Below, piece by piece: positions 1 to 7,338 of a DNA stretch of 64,000 nt. The notes under the pieces were generated by a model. The model ran no database searches. It was given only the letters and a program-made list of their open reading frames with translations, and was not told where the DNA came from. Source of the DNA: Planobispora longispora (lineage in GTDB: Bacteria; Actinomycetota; Actinomycetes; Streptosporangiales; Streptosporangiaceae); NCBI RefSeq assembly GCF_016863135.1, contig NZ_BOOH01000067.1, forward strand, positions 1 through 64,000, read 5' to 3'. Each line of letters opens with the position of its first letter. Position 1 is the stretch's first letter. The translations under genes and the position numbers were made by a program.

Positions 1-57
1 TTAATCATCGGCAGGCGCTAACCGCGCCCGTTGATGAGCGGCAACGCATCAACGAAG

Positions 58-86
58 GGGCGGCCGGCGTGATCCGCCGGCCGCCC
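58..86 (+). terminator. Hairpin terminator before fliD
   Basis: A perfect 12-bp GC stem (58-69 with 75-86) closes a 5-nt loop and is followed by TTTC. It probably ends the gene upstream of fliD, only whose tail could lie in this window: frame 1 reads six codons to a TAA at 19-21, too short to identify. A second small inverted repeat (GTTGATG/CATCAAC, 30-53) sits just before it. In flagellar loci fliD often follows flagellin, but that gene is outside the window. Confidence 0.6.
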
Positions 87-173
87 TTTCGCCTTGTTCG
101 GCCTTTCGCCCCCCGGGGCGGGAGTGAGTGAGTGCCCGCCCGGGGGCGGGAAACCTAGAGAGGACACGCATAC

Positions 174-1562
174 GTGGCTGGCAGCACTGTCGACGGCCTT
201 GTCAGCGGCCTGAGCACCAGTTCCCTGATCTCACAGCTCATGCAGGTGGAGCGGGTCCCCCAGACCCAGCTCCAGTCCAAGGTCACGACCCAGCAGAAGG
301 TGCAGAGCGCCTTCCAGGGGATCAACACCAAACTGGCCTCCCTCAAGTCCGCCGCCGACGACATGCTGAAGACCACCTCGTGGCAGATCGGCAAGGCGGC
401 GTCCTCCTCGTCCACGGTCACCGCGACCACCACGGCCGGGGCCATGCCCGGCAGCGTCAGCTTCAACGTCACCGACGTCGCCAAGGCGCAGGTGAGCACC
501 GCCAAGTACGCCTCGGCCACCGACCCCGCACTGGCCGGCGGCGTCACGAAGGTCGGCATCTCGATCGGCGGCGCCGCCGCGGTCGAGGTCAACGTCACCA
601 CGAACACCCCGCAGGGCGTCGCCGACGCGATCAACGCCGCGGGCCTGAACGTGCGCGCCTCGGTCCTCACCACCGACCAGGGCACCGTCCTCCAGTTCAG
701 CTCCACCAAGACCGGCACGGCCAACGGCTTCACCATCACCGGACTCGCCGGCGGAGCCCCCGACGACATCACCCCCGCCGCCAACGCCGTGATCGAGGTG
801 GGCGACCCGTCGGCCGGCGGCTACACCGTCACCAGCGGCAGCAACGCCATCACCGGCGTCCTGCCCGGCACCACCATCAACGTGACCAAGCTGGAGAACA
901 ACGTCACCGTCACGGTCGACGCGGACAACGAGGCCGTCGCCGACAAGATGAAGGCCTTCGTCGACGCGGCGAACGCCGTACTGGGCGAGATCAAGACCCA
1001 GACCGCCTACACCGCCGGGGCCAAGACGAAGCAGCCGCTCGCCGGCAACTCCACCGCCCGTCAGATCTCGCAGACCGTCCTCGGTCAGATCGGCGGCGGC
1101 CAGACCGGCTACGGGAGCTTCTCCCAGTTCGGCGTCGAGCTCGACCAGTACGGCAAGCTCACCTTCGACCGCGAGCAGTTCCTCAAGGCCTACGCCGAAG
1201 ACCCCGCAAAGGTCATGAACGCGGTGATGGCCGAGGACCCCACGGTCCAGATCACCACGGCGCCCGACGGAACGAAGATCCCCAAGTCCAAGCTGACCGC
1301 CGTCATGGGCCTCGCCGAGCGGATCTCGATCGCCGCCAACAACAGCACGACCAACATCACCAACGCCATCAAAGGCAGTGAGAGCCTGGTCACCGACCTC
1401 AACAAGCGAATCGACGCCTGGGACCTGCGTCTGGAGAGGCGTGAGGCCGCGCTGCGCAAGCAGTTCTCCAACCTTGAGGTCTCGCTCGGCAAGTTGAACC
1501 AGCAGTCCACCTGGCTCGCCGGCCAGATCTCCAGCCTGCCCGCACCCTCGAGCAACGGATAG
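174..1562 (+). CDS. fliD: Flagellar filament cap protein FliD
   Basis: 462 aa. FliD (HAP2) caps the growing filament and folds exported flagellin. The N-terminus (STVDGLVSGLSTSSLISQLM) is the classic FliD_N signature, the middle is Thr/Ala/Gly-rich like other FliD hook-associated domains, and residues from about 400 form the C-terminal coiled coil (DLNKRIDAWDLRLERREAAL). The start is GTG at 174 with an AGAGAGGA ribosome site just upstream. fliS follows after 5 nt, the usual fliD-fliS pairing, so the two are surely co-transcribed. No flagellar-sigma motif is visible in the short upstream gap, so it may also be read from a gene to the left. Confidence 0.95.
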   Translation: MAGSTVDGLVSGLSTSSLISQLMQVERVPQTQLQSKVTTQQKVQSAFQGINTKLASLKSAADDMLKTTSWQIGKAASSSSTVTATTTAGAMPGSVSFNVTDVAKAQVSTAKYASATDPALAGGVTKVGISIGGAAAVEVNVTTNTPQGVADAINAAGLNVRASVLTTDQGTVLQFSSTKTGTANGFTITGLAGGAPDDITPAANAVIEVGDPSAGGYTVTSGSNAITGVLPGTTINVTKLENNVTVTVDADNEAVADKMKAFVDAANAVLGEIKTQTAYTAGAKTKQPLAGNSTARQISQTVLGQIGGGQTGYGSFSQFGVELDQYGKLTFDREQFLKAYAEDPAKVMNAVMAEDPTVQITTAPDGTKIPKSKLTAVMGLAERISIAANNSTTNITNAIKGSESLVTDLNKRIDAWDLRLERREAALRKQFSNLEVSLGKLNQQSTWLAGQISSLPAPSSNG

Positions 1563-1567
1563 CCGCC

Positions 1568-1969
1568 ATGACCAACCCTTCCATGCGAGCCCGGTACATC
1601 GCCGACACGGTGAACACCGCCTCACCCGGACAGCTGCTCGTCATGCTGTACGACCGCCTCGTACTCGACCTGACCAGGGCGGAGGAGGCGCTGGGCCGCG
1701 GCGACCGCGAGGCCGCCGCCCAGCAGCTCATGCATGCCCAGGACATCATCATCGAGCTGCGCTCCTCGCTGAAGACGGACGGCTGGGACGGCGCCGCCGG
1801 CCTCGCCGAGCTCTACGGCTTCCTGCTCACCCAGCTCATCCAGGCCAACGTACGGCGCGACGCCGCGCAGGTGGCCTCCTGCCGAGCCCTGATCGAGCCG
1901 CTCCGCGACGCCTGGCGGGCCGCCGCGGCCGAGGCCTCTTCGCTCGCCGCCGCCGCCCGGGTGGCGTGA
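1568..1969 (+). CDS. fliS: Flagellin export chaperone FliS
   Basis: 133 aa, the normal FliS length. It binds the C-terminus of flagellin in the cytoplasm to prevent premature polymerisation and deliver it to the export gate. The N-terminal part (RARYIADTVNTASPGQLLVMLYDRLV) matches the conserved FliS helix 1 with the P-G-[QE]-L motif, followed by helices containing the typical later LY.FLL.QL segment. It lies 5 nt after fliD and one nt before the next small gene, so the three form one unit. Confidence 0.95.
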   Translation: MTNPSMRARYIADTVNTASPGQLLVMLYDRLVLDLTRAEEALGRGDREAAAQQLMHAQDIIIELRSSLKTDGWDGAAGLAELYGFLLTQLIQANVRRDAAQVASCRALIEPLRDAWRAAAAEASSLAAAARVA

Positions 1970-1970
1970 C

Positions 1971-2312
1971 ATGACCGCCCAGCCGTCAGGGGCGGACGAA
2001 TGGCGTGCGGCCTGGACCGCCGCGCTCGACGAGCTGGAGATGGACGTCGTCGCCGCCGAGAAGCTGCTCTCCAGCAACCAGCCCGAGCAGGGACTCGCGA
2101 GCGGGGCCTCCTGGTCGCCCCCTGAGGGGATCGGTCCGCTCCCCTTGGACATGCGGCCGCGCGCCGAGGCCATCCTCGCCCGCCAGCTCGGCACGGCCAA
2201 GGCGATGGCCCAGGCCATGGTGGTCAACCGCCGCCAGGCTGCGATGCTCGCCCGCGTCGAGTCGGGCGGCAACGGCGCCCCCCGCCCGGTCTACATCGAC
2301 TGCGCGGCCTGA
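1971..2312 (+). CDS. Small protein in the fliT position
   Basis: 113 aa, starting at ATG 1971 one base after the fliS stop. Predicted mostly helical: an N-terminal helix (EWRAAWTAALDELEMDVVAAEKLL), a Pro/Gly-rich linker, then a second helix ending VARVES-type. Position directly behind fliD-fliS is where FliT-like chaperones are found in other bacteria, and the two-helix design would fit, but I see no sequence signature that proves FliT. Treat as a probable flagellar accessory or chaperone protein. Confidence 0.75.
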   Translation: MTAQPSGADEWRAAWTAALDELEMDVVAAEKLLSSNQPEQGLASGASWSPPEGIGPLPLDMRPRAEAILARQLGTAKAMAQAMVVNRRQAAMLARVESGGNGAPRPVYIDCAA

Positions 2313-2323
2313 TCACGACCGGG

Positions 2324-2355
2324 CCCGTGGGCGCGGGAACACCCCCGCCCACGGG
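2324..2355 (+). terminator. Hairpin after the fliD-fliS unit
   Basis: A 10-bp perfect stem CCCGTGGGCG (2324-2333) with CGCCCACGGG (2346-2355), starting 12 nt after the last stop codon. There is no T-run, as is usual for GC-rich actinomycete terminators. Confidence 0.6.
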
Positions 2356-2488
2356 TCACGGACGGGCCCTGGAAAGCGCATTCTTCCTGGCTTGACTGCT
2401 GGGGTTGATGAGTGGTCAATACATGCAACAAGGTCGCGGAAGCCTGTCTGTGTCCGGCCCCAGGCCCTGATGTCCGAACCTCCCCGGT

Positions 2489-2594
2489 GTTTACGGCGTA
2501 AACGCTCGCGATGATCACCTGGGCTCCGCCGCGTGTTCACGGCGTAAACGCTCGTGATCGTCACCGGCATCCGTCCCGTGTCCACGGTGTGAAC
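2489..2594. repeat. ParB-site-like palindromes, cluster 1 (one exact, two degenerate)
   Basis: GTTTACGGCGTAAAC at 2489-2503, then degenerate copies at 2535-2549 (GTTCACGGCGTAAAC) and 2580-2594 (GTCCACGGTGTGAAC), spaced 46 and 45 bp. This is the leftmost group of the array that continues to 12232. The flanks also follow the palindrome (RGY before, RCY after), so the real site may be about 21 bp. Confidence 0.85.
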
Positions 2595-2650
2595 GCTCGG
2601 TGGGAGCGGGCCGGAACCCCTACGTAGCAGGGGGTTGAGGGATCGGGAAC

Positions 2651-2797
2651 CGCGGCAACTTTCCTGCACCTTTGGCGCACTTCTCCCGCTACGCCCGGAC
2701 GGCTTACTGGATGTCGAAGGCCGCTACGGCAGCCTTCACCGGCACCGGATCCCGCTCGCGGGACTCACCGCCGGAGTCCTGTCGCCGCACGAGGGAT
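2651..2797 (+). promoter_or_regulatory. Conserved 5' leader, copy A (candidate regulatory RNA)
   Basis: From the CGCGGCAACT box at 2651 to the GTCCTGTCGCCG end, this untranslated leader is almost identical to 46961-47100, which precedes another secreted-enzyme gene. It contains hairpins such as TCCCGC/GCGGGA (about 2749-2762) and GGACTC/GAGTCC (2761-2779). The shared stretch is read in different frames in the two places, so conservation is at the nucleic-acid level. In actinomycetes, leaders before wall-hydrolase genes are often ydaO (c-di-AMP) riboswitches, but I cannot match that consensus here. Confidence 0.6.
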
Positions 2798-2805
2798 CAC
2801 AATTC

Positions 2806-3648
2806 ATGACGTTCGCCGCTCGCCTCAGCACCCGCGCCCGCCTGTTCACCGCCACCCTGGGTCTGACCCTGACCGCCGGACTGAGCATGGGCGTCGCAGG
2901 TGCGGCCCACGCGGAGACCGCCCAGAAGACCCCCGCCACGCAGACCGCCGAGCAGAAGCAGGTCATGCTCAAGGGCGCGACCACCGCCTCCTACTACTGG
3001 GACGACGCCTCGGGCCGCAACGGCGACACCGGCCTGCCGGCCTCGGGCAAGCCCATGCAGAAGGGCCTGGCCGCCTCCCCGTCCTGGCCGCTGATGACCG
3101 AGGGCTACGTCGTCTACAACGGCAAGAAGGCCCCGTTCTTCGTCGGCGACCGCGGCCCGGGCGAGCCCTCCAACCGCGGCATCATGCTGGACCTGGACGC
3201 CAAGACCTTCGCCGAGCTGACCGGCGGCACCTTCAACCCCGACACCCTGGGCGTGGACGGCAACGGCGGCAAGGGCCACATCAAGGTCGACTACGTCATC
3301 ACCAAGTGGGGCCCGGGCGTGGGCAAGAAGAACCACCCGGTGGCCTTCGAGACCGGCGCCTGGGGCAAGAAGGACCGCAACCCCGCCGAGCCGGTCACCC
3401 TGACCCAGCCGGCCAAGGCCGAGCCCAAGAAGACCGAGAAGACCGAGGCCAAGAAGGCCGAGGCCGACAAGGCCGCCCAGCCCGCCGCCGCGGACGCCAA
3501 GACCACCGAGCTGAAGGCCGCCCCGGTCGCCGCCGCCCGTGAGGAGGGCATCTCGCCTGCTCTGGCCGTGACCATGCTCCTGACCCTCGGCGGCGCCGGA
3601 TTCGCCGCCCTGCGCATGGCGCGGCAGCGCGCCAAGGCCGACGCCTGA
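2806..3648 (+). CDS. Secreted, membrane-anchored protein, possible wall-type enzyme
   Basis: 280 aa. Residues 1-36 form a signal peptide ending AAHAE. The mature part (about 50-190) carries motifs such as FVGDRGPGEPSNRGIMLDLD and a following KGHIKVDYVITKWGPG, reminiscent of double-psi-barrel/3D or RlpA-like wall domains; this is a resemblance, not a firm assignment. A Lys/Ala/Pro/Glu-rich linker (about 200-245) leads to a C-terminal membrane helix (ALAVTMLLTLGGAGFAAL) and a basic tail, so it stays attached to the membrane. The start is ATG 2806 after GAGGGATC. Its leader and signal peptide closely resemble those of the CHAP protein at 47118. Confidence 0.8.
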   Translation: MTFAARLSTRARLFTATLGLTLTAGLSMGVAGAAHAETAQKTPATQTAEQKQVMLKGATTASYYWDDASGRNGDTGLPASGKPMQKGLAASPSWPLMTEGYVVYNGKKAPFFVGDRGPGEPSNRGIMLDLDAKTFAELTGGTFNPDTLGVDGNGGKGHIKVDYVITKWGPGVGKKNHPVAFETGAWGKKDRNPAEPVTLTQPAKAEPKKTEKTEAKKAEADKAAQPAAADAKTTELKAAPVAAAREEGISPALAVTMLLTLGGAGFAALRMARQRAKADA

Positions 3649-3659
3649 TCCCCGCCGCT

Positions 3660-3674
3660 GTTTACGACGTAAAC
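3660..3674. repeat. ParB-site-like palindrome, centre A variant
   Basis: GTTTACGACGTAAAC, the only copy with A at the centre instead of G or C. It lies 11 nt after the stop of the secreted protein gene. Confidence 0.8.
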
Positions 3675-3720
3675 ACCTGACCGAGGCGCCCCAGCGGCGC
3701 CACCAGGTCACCCCGACAGC

Positions 3721-3758
3721 CACGAGGCCGCCACCGGACATCCGGTGGCGGCCTCGTG
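3721..3758 (+). terminator. Strong hairpin terminator
   Basis: An 18-bp perfect stem (3721-3738 with 3741-3758) followed by TTTCACT. It closes the secreted-protein gene and could also act for the convergent vapC-like gene. Confidence 0.85.
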
Positions 3759-3795
3759 TTTCACTCCACCTGCCGGGCCCCTCTCACGGACCGCT

Positions 3796-3810
3796 GTTTA
3801 CGCCGTAAAC
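3796..3810. repeat. ParB-site-like palindrome
   Basis: GTTTACGCCGTAAAC flanked by GCT and ACC, between the terminator and the 3' end of the PIN toxin gene. Confidence 0.85.
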
Positions 3811-3905
3811 ACCTCGGCTTCCCGGGCCGTCTACGGTGCTCCGGCCTTCAGGCACCTGGAAGGCGTCGGCGCGAGACCGGCGGTCCCCTGCGAGATCGGG
3901 ACTGT

Positions 3906-4337
3906 TCAGTCGTCGAGGTCGGTGACTTCGACGACGGAGAGCGCCCCGCGAGCCTCGAGAACCGCGTCCTTCCAGCGACCGTAGTCGGTGGTCAGGATGG
4001 GGCAGCCGTGCAGGATGGCCTGGACCGCCGTGTGGACGTCCCACAGTTCGCCGAGCGATTCGATTTCCAGGCGGAGCTGGGCGAGGTCTGCGGAGTCGTC
4101 GAAAGTGGCCGGGCCCACGAACTTCGCGGAGTTCAGCCGGCAGACGCCTCGTACGGTCGCCAGCTGCTCGTCGACGCAGCCGACGTCGACGGCGGCGCCG
4201 GTGACGGCCAGGGCCGGGACGATCAATGTGATCTTCTCGGCGTCGAGCTGCTGAAGAAGGATGATGGTGTCGGAGTCGCCGCGTGCGACTTCGGTGAGCA
4301 CCATCGCGTCCAGGACGAACGCCGGGTCAGCGGGCAC
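3906..4337 (-). CDS. PIN-domain toxin, VapC-like
   Basis: 143 aa. The N-terminus (FVLDAMVLTEVARGDSD) carries the first PIN aspartate (D10) in its usual hydrophobic strand, and the C-terminal ILTTDYGRWKDAV carries the late acidic position, as expected for a VapC-type ribonuclease that cuts tRNA or rRNA. The central acidic residues are less typical, so the catalytic set needs a structure-based check. Start GTG at 4337; it overlaps the upstream antitoxin gene by 11 nt, the normal antitoxin-toxin arrangement. Confidence 0.75.
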   Translation of the reverse strand: MPADPAFVLDAMVLTEVARGDSDTIILLQQLDAEKITLIVPALAVTGAAVDVGCVDEQLATVRGVCRLNSAKFVGPATFDDSADLAQLRLEIESLGELWDVHTAVQAILHGCPILTTDYGRWKDAVLEARGALSVVEVTDLDD

Positions 4338-4578
4338 TCAAGATCTCCTGGGCCTTGCGTGCCCGCCGCCGGGCCCGGGCGACCGCCTCCGGATTCTGCT
4401 GAGCCTTCTCCACGGCCGCGCGCCAGGCGGCGTCCGCGCGGCGTTCCGTCTCGATCCTGCGGGCGACGGCCTCGTTGAAATAGGCCGACACGGATCGGAC
4501 ACGTCCCTGCTCGACTTGCTGCTGGACGTAGTCGTGGAAGTCCTCTTCCACGGTGATGGTGATCGGGCGGGTGCTCAT
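4327..4578 (-). CDS. Antitoxin of the PIN toxin pair, ribbon-helix-helix type
   Basis: 83 aa from ATG 4578. The N-terminal PITITVEEDFHDYVQQQVEQ and following SVSAYFNEAVARRIETE look like a ribbon-helix-helix DNA-binding domain that would bind the operon promoter; the Arg/Lys/Glu-rich helix behind it would bind the toxin. A TATGAT -10 box (minus strand, 4585-4590) ends 6 nt before this ATG, so the mRNA is probably leaderless. A GTG at 4605 is an alternative start but would lie inside the promoter. Confidence 0.75.
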   Translation of the reverse strand: MSTRPITITVEEDFHDYVQQQVEQGRVRSVSAYFNEAVARRIETERRADAAWRAAVEKAQQNPEAVARARRRARKAQEILSAR

Positions 4579-4584
4579 ACCTTC

Positions 4585-4590
4585 ATCATA
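4585..4590 (-). promoter_or_regulatory. -10 box of the vapBC-like operon (leaderless)
   Basis: TATGAT on the minus strand, followed by six bases and then the antitoxin ATG. Transcription would begin at or next to the start codon. Confidence 0.5.
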
Positions 4591-4666
4591 TGAACGGGGG
4601 ATCACGTTGCGAAGACCCTCGGACGGGCCGGTTCCGGTCCGCCCTCCTTCCGCCCCGGAGGGACTT

Positions 4667-4711
4667 CCCGGTCCTCTCGCGAAGCCTCCCGGCTCACGCG
4701 AGAGGACCGGG
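4667..4711 (-). terminator. Long inverted repeat downstream of parB
   Basis: A perfect 15-bp stem (4667-4681 with 4697-4711) with a 15-nt loop. It lies between the end of parB and the start of the toxin-antitoxin operon, both on the minus strand, and so probably separates the two transcripts. Confidence 0.65.
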
Positions 4712-4732
4712 GACCCTTCGTCCCCGGCCCCC

Positions 4733-4747
4733 GTTTACGCCGTAAAC
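4733..4747. repeat. ParB-site-like palindrome after parB
   Basis: GTTTACGCCGTAAAC, 53 nt downstream of the parB stop codon. Confidence 0.85.
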
Positions 4748-4799
4748 ACTCCACCGGTCTCGGCGACCGGCGTTTCCCGCGCTCCGGCCTGCGCCGTAC

Positions 4800-5699
4800 T
4801 CACCGGGCCACCGACGCCGACAGCAGTTCCACCAGCGTCTCCAGGTCCTCCCGGGAGAGACGGGCCCGCAGTTCGGCCGCTATCGCCGAGGGCGGCCCGA
4901 GCGGGATGACGCCGTAGTTCTGCCTCCTGCTCGCGCTCTTCTCCCCGGCGGCCGAACCCTCCCGACGGGCGTTTACGCCGTAAACACCGTCCCCGGCGTG
5001 AACGCTGTCCCCGGCCCGCCGTACGGGCTCCACCACGGGCGGCGGGGCGACCGGCATGGCCTGCTCCTCCGGGGGGAGCTTCCCGATCTCCCGGGCGTCC
5101 TCCAGCTTCAGCGTGCCGTCGATCAGCGCCTGCTGCAGTTCCGGCCGGAGCTTCAGCAGGATCATCCGCTGCGAGCCCCAGCCCGGCGACTTGCCCACCT
5201 TGCGGCACGCCTCCCGCAGGGAGATCTCCCGCAGTTCCATCAGCCGCTGCAGGGCCCGGGCCTCCTCCAGAGGCGTCAGGTCGTCCCGCTGGAAGTTCTC
5301 GATCAATGTGCGCTCCTCGGCCGACTCCGCCGACTCCCGCACCTTGACCGGCACCTCGGTCAGCCCGGCCAGCGCCGCCGCGTGCCGGCGCCGGTGGCCG
5401 TGCTGGATGACGTACGGCCTGTCTCCGACCTTCTCCGCGTGGTGCGGGTAGACGGCCAGCCAGGTGTCCCGGGGGACGACGACCAGATCCTGCAGAAGAC
5501 CCTCGTCCCGGATCGTGTCGGCGAGCCCTTCCAGGTCCCGCAGGCTCTCCCGCGGGTTGTCCGGGTTGTCGGCCAGGTCCTCCAGCCGCACCGTCTCCGG
5601 CCACTTGGGCGCGGCCGGGGCGGCGGGCGCGGCCGGGGCCTCGGCGTCGGCCGGCTGGCCGACCATCAGCGCCGCGAGGCTCGTCCTCTTCCCCGCCAT
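4800..5699 (-). CDS. parB: ParB/Spo0J-family partition protein
   Basis: 299 aa. ParB proteins are CTP-dependent DNA clamps that load at parS palindromes and are moved by ParA. Visible: an N-terminal VRLEDLADNPDNPRESLRDL segment (ParB box I type), GHRRRHAAALAG in the place of the CTP-binding G.RR..A motif, then TLIENFQRDDLTPLEEARALQ (box II type), and a helix-turn-helix around SLREACRKVGKSPGWGSQRM that would read the site. The C-terminal LSREDLETLVELLS may dimerise. Start ATG 5699 overlaps the ParA stop (TGATG). The C-terminal linker contains one exact copy of the palindrome in its coding sequence, read as GVYGVNA. Confidence 0.92.
   Translation of the reverse strand: MAGKRTSLAALMVGQPADAEAPAAPAAPAAPKWPETVRLEDLADNPDNPRESLRDLEGLADTIRDEGLLQDLVVVPRDTWLAVYPHHAEKVGDRPYVIQHGHRRRHAAALAGLTEVPVKVRESAESAEERTLIENFQRDDLTPLEEARALQRLMELREISLREACRKVGKSPGWGSQRMILLKLRPELQQALIDGTLKLEDAREIGKLPPEEQAMPVAPPPVVEPVRRAGDSVHAGDGVYGVNARREGSAAGEKSASRRQNYGVIPLGPPSAIAAELRARLSREDLETLVELLSASVAR
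4971..5003. repeat. ParB-site-like palindrome inside parB, plus a degenerate neighbour
   Basis: An exact GTTTACGCCGTAAAC at 4971-4985 lies inside the parB reading frame in the linker between DNA-binding and C-terminal parts. A poor second match (GTCCCCGGCGTGAAC) starts at 4989. Confidence 0.8.
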
Positions 5700-6418
5700 C
5701 AGCCCCGCCCGTTCATCATCTGGCCGTGCTCCAGCGCGAGCCGGTAGAAGTCCTCGCGGGCCTCCATCGCGACCCGGTTCTTCGGGTACTGGGTGACGAC
5801 CAGGCCCTCGGCCGACGCCCGAGAGTGGATCTTGTAGTGCCGGATCACCGTGTTGGCCAGCGGCCAGCCCTGGTTGCGGACGAACTGCAGGGTGTCGTCC
5901 AGGTCGGCGCGGCCGTCGCGCGGGTCCCAGTTGTTGGCGACGACGAGGTACGGCAGCTTGCGCGGCTTGACGACCTTCTCGACCGTGTTGAACGTCGGCT
6001 GGAACGACAGCGGCTCCGGCTCGATGGGAACGATCACGTCGTCGGCGTTGTCGAGCACGGCGCGCAGCGCGTCGGCGGCCTTGCCGTCCCCCAGCGGGTC
6101 GTCGGTGGAGGCGCCGTCCGACAGGTCCAGCCAGCCGGGCGTGTCCACCCACACGTCGGTGATGTGCGGGATGTGCCGGAGGTTCGCCAGTCCGTCGATG
6201 TCGTCGTGCGCCTGGACGAAGTCGAAGGGCAGCGCCTCGCCGACCCGCTCCGACCACCAGACGGCCGAGCCCTGCGGGTCGATGGAGACGGTGACGACCG
6301 GGGGGTTCTCCCCCGCCACTCCCCCGACGGTGTCGGCGGTGACGGCGGCGAGGTTGACGGCGAGCGTCGACTTGCCGACGCCGCCCTTCTGGTTGAGGAC
6401 AACGTGCACTCTGGCCAC
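5699..6418 (-). CDS. parA: ParA-family partition ATPase
   Basis: 239 aa. A deviant Walker A motif KGGVGKST (residues 11-18) follows a short N-terminus with no helix-turn-helix, as in class Ib/chromosomal-type ParA. VSIDPQGSAVWW is the A' motif and DVWVDTPG the Walker B-like motif. It should bind nonspecific DNA in the ATP form and pull ParB-bound DNA. Start is GTG 6418 with an AGGAG ribosome site. It is translationally coupled to parB. Two palindromes lie in the 300 bp upstream, so ParB may control its own operon. Confidence 0.92.
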   Translation of the reverse strand: MARVHVVLNQKGGVGKSTLAVNLAAVTADTVGGVAGENPPVVTVSIDPQGSAVWWSERVGEALPFDFVQAHDDIDGLANLRHIPHITDVWVDTPGWLDLSDGASTDDPLGDGKAADALRAVLDNADDVIVPIEPEPLSFQPTFNTVEKVVKPRKLPYLVVANNWDPRDGRADLDDTLQFVRNQGWPLANTVIRHYKIHSRASAEGLVVTQYPKNRVAMEAREDFYRLALEHGQMMNGRG

Positions 6419-6493
6419 GTGGGGCTCCTGTTCCGTGTGCTTCCCGAGGTGGTACTTCGGATCAGGAGGCCAACTATCCCAGATGCTCCTGGC

Positions 6494-6610
6494 GTTTACG
6501 CCGTAAACACTCGGGGCGCGCCCGGCAGAGCAGGTAGCCGAGTATCCCGAGACCAGGACGCCGAGCCGGACGGCACGCGGTATGAGGCTTCGGGTGTTTA
6601 CGGCGTAAAC
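6494..6610. repeat. ParB-site-like palindromes upstream of parAB
   Basis: Exact copies at 6494-6508 (centre C) and 6596-6610 (centre G), 102 bp apart, in the 300-bp region between parA and the divergent toxin-antitoxin operon. Nothing else coding is seen in 6419-6734. Confidence 0.85.
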
Positions 6611-6721
6611 ACAGGTGGACCGACGGGGCCACCGAAGGCCTCACAGCCACTACCGGTACCGCCTGCTGTCAGAGAAACGGTGATCACTATGACCATCATG
6701 TACAGGGTGCTCACCAGCCCG

Positions 6722-6727
6722 TACGAT
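6722..6727 (+). promoter_or_regulatory. -10 box of the first Phd/RelE-like operon (leaderless)
   Basis: TACGAT ends 7 nt before ATG 6735, so the transcript would start at the initiator codon. This is the reason for choosing ATG 6735 over the ATG at 6726, which overlaps the -10 box. Confidence 0.5.
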
Positions 6728-6734
6728 GGGAGGC

Positions 6735-7031
6735 ATGACGAACGAAACTCTCGGCATCGTCGAGGCTCGTAAGAGGCTCGGTCCCCTGGTGGCCCGCGCC
6801 GTCCACGGTCGTCAGCCGACCACGATCACCCGCTCCGACGAGGAACGCGCTGTGCTCATCTCCGAAAAGGAGTACGAGGAACTGCTGCGGGCTCGCGAGG
6901 AACTGGAAATCGGTCGCGTCCGTGAGGCGATCGCCGCCCGGGAACGTGGTGAGCTGAGGATGCACCGCTACGAGACCCGTGACGAGCTATACGCCGACTT
7001 CGGCCTGCCCGCCCCCGGCGAGCACTCTTGA
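6735..7031 (+). CDS. Phd/YefM-type antitoxin (module 1)
   Basis: 98 aa. The motif EARKRLGPLVARAVHGRQPTTITRSDEERAVLISEKEYEEL is the Phd/YefM fold: an N-terminal DNA-binding dimerisation domain followed by a helical toxin-binding tail. It is a clear paralogue of the protein encoded at 58371 (shared EARKRLG.LV.RAVH and the ..Y..FG.P end). It overlaps the toxin gene by 4 nt (TTGA). Confidence 0.88.
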   Translation: MTNETLGIVEARKRLGPLVARAVHGRQPTTITRSDEERAVLISEKEYEELLRAREELEIGRVREAIAARERGELRMHRYETRDELYADFGLPAPGEHS

Positions 7032-7267
7032 AGCGACCCCTCGATCTCGCCGACGGCGTTAGAGAGACCCTGCGGCAGGCCGCTCCCGGTCTGCGCTCCA
7101 TGATCGTTGATATCTTTCTCGATCTTGCCGAGGAGCCTGAACCACTGGGCGTGCGCCCCTACGGAGGCATCCCCGGTGCGTTCGAACTGCGCACCGATGC
7201 CTTCCGCCTCATATACACGCACGGTGCTGATCATGTCTCGGTGTGGGTCCTCCAGATCAATACATGA
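7028..7267 (+). CDS. RelE/ParE-superfamily toxin (module 1)
   Basis: 79 aa with a TTG start at 7028 overlapping the antitoxin stop. The segment EEPEPLGVRPYGGIPGAFELRTDAFRLIYTHGADHVSVWVLQI shows the typical core strands of RelE-like mRNA interferases with the late R.IY pattern. The same core appears in the toxin at 58667. RelE-type catalytic residues vary, so activity cannot be read from the sequence alone. Confidence 0.82.
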   Translation: MKRPLDLADGVRETLRQAAPGLRSMIVDIFLDLAEEPEPLGVRPYGGIPGAFELRTDAFRLIYTHGADHVSVWVLQINT

Positions 7268-7306
7268 CCGGACGTCCCGCCGGACGGCTCAGACAGGGCA
7301 CCAGGT

Positions 7307-7321
7307 GTTTACGGCGTAAAC
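7307..7321. repeat. ParB-site-like palindrome
   Basis: GTTTACGGCGTAAAC between the convergent toxin and recombinase genes, 18 nt before the recombinase stop codon. Confidence 0.85.
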
Positions 7322-7338
7322 GCCTCCGCTCTCCGGCG

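Noticed and set aside
1-21. Flagellin 3' end at the left edge
   Set aside because: Six codons to a stop cannot identify a gene, even though flagellin before fliD would be expected.
2651-2797. Calling the twin leaders a ydaO (c-di-AMP) riboswitch
   Set aside because: The gene context fits, but I could not locate the conserved ydaO core sequences by eye, so the class is left open.
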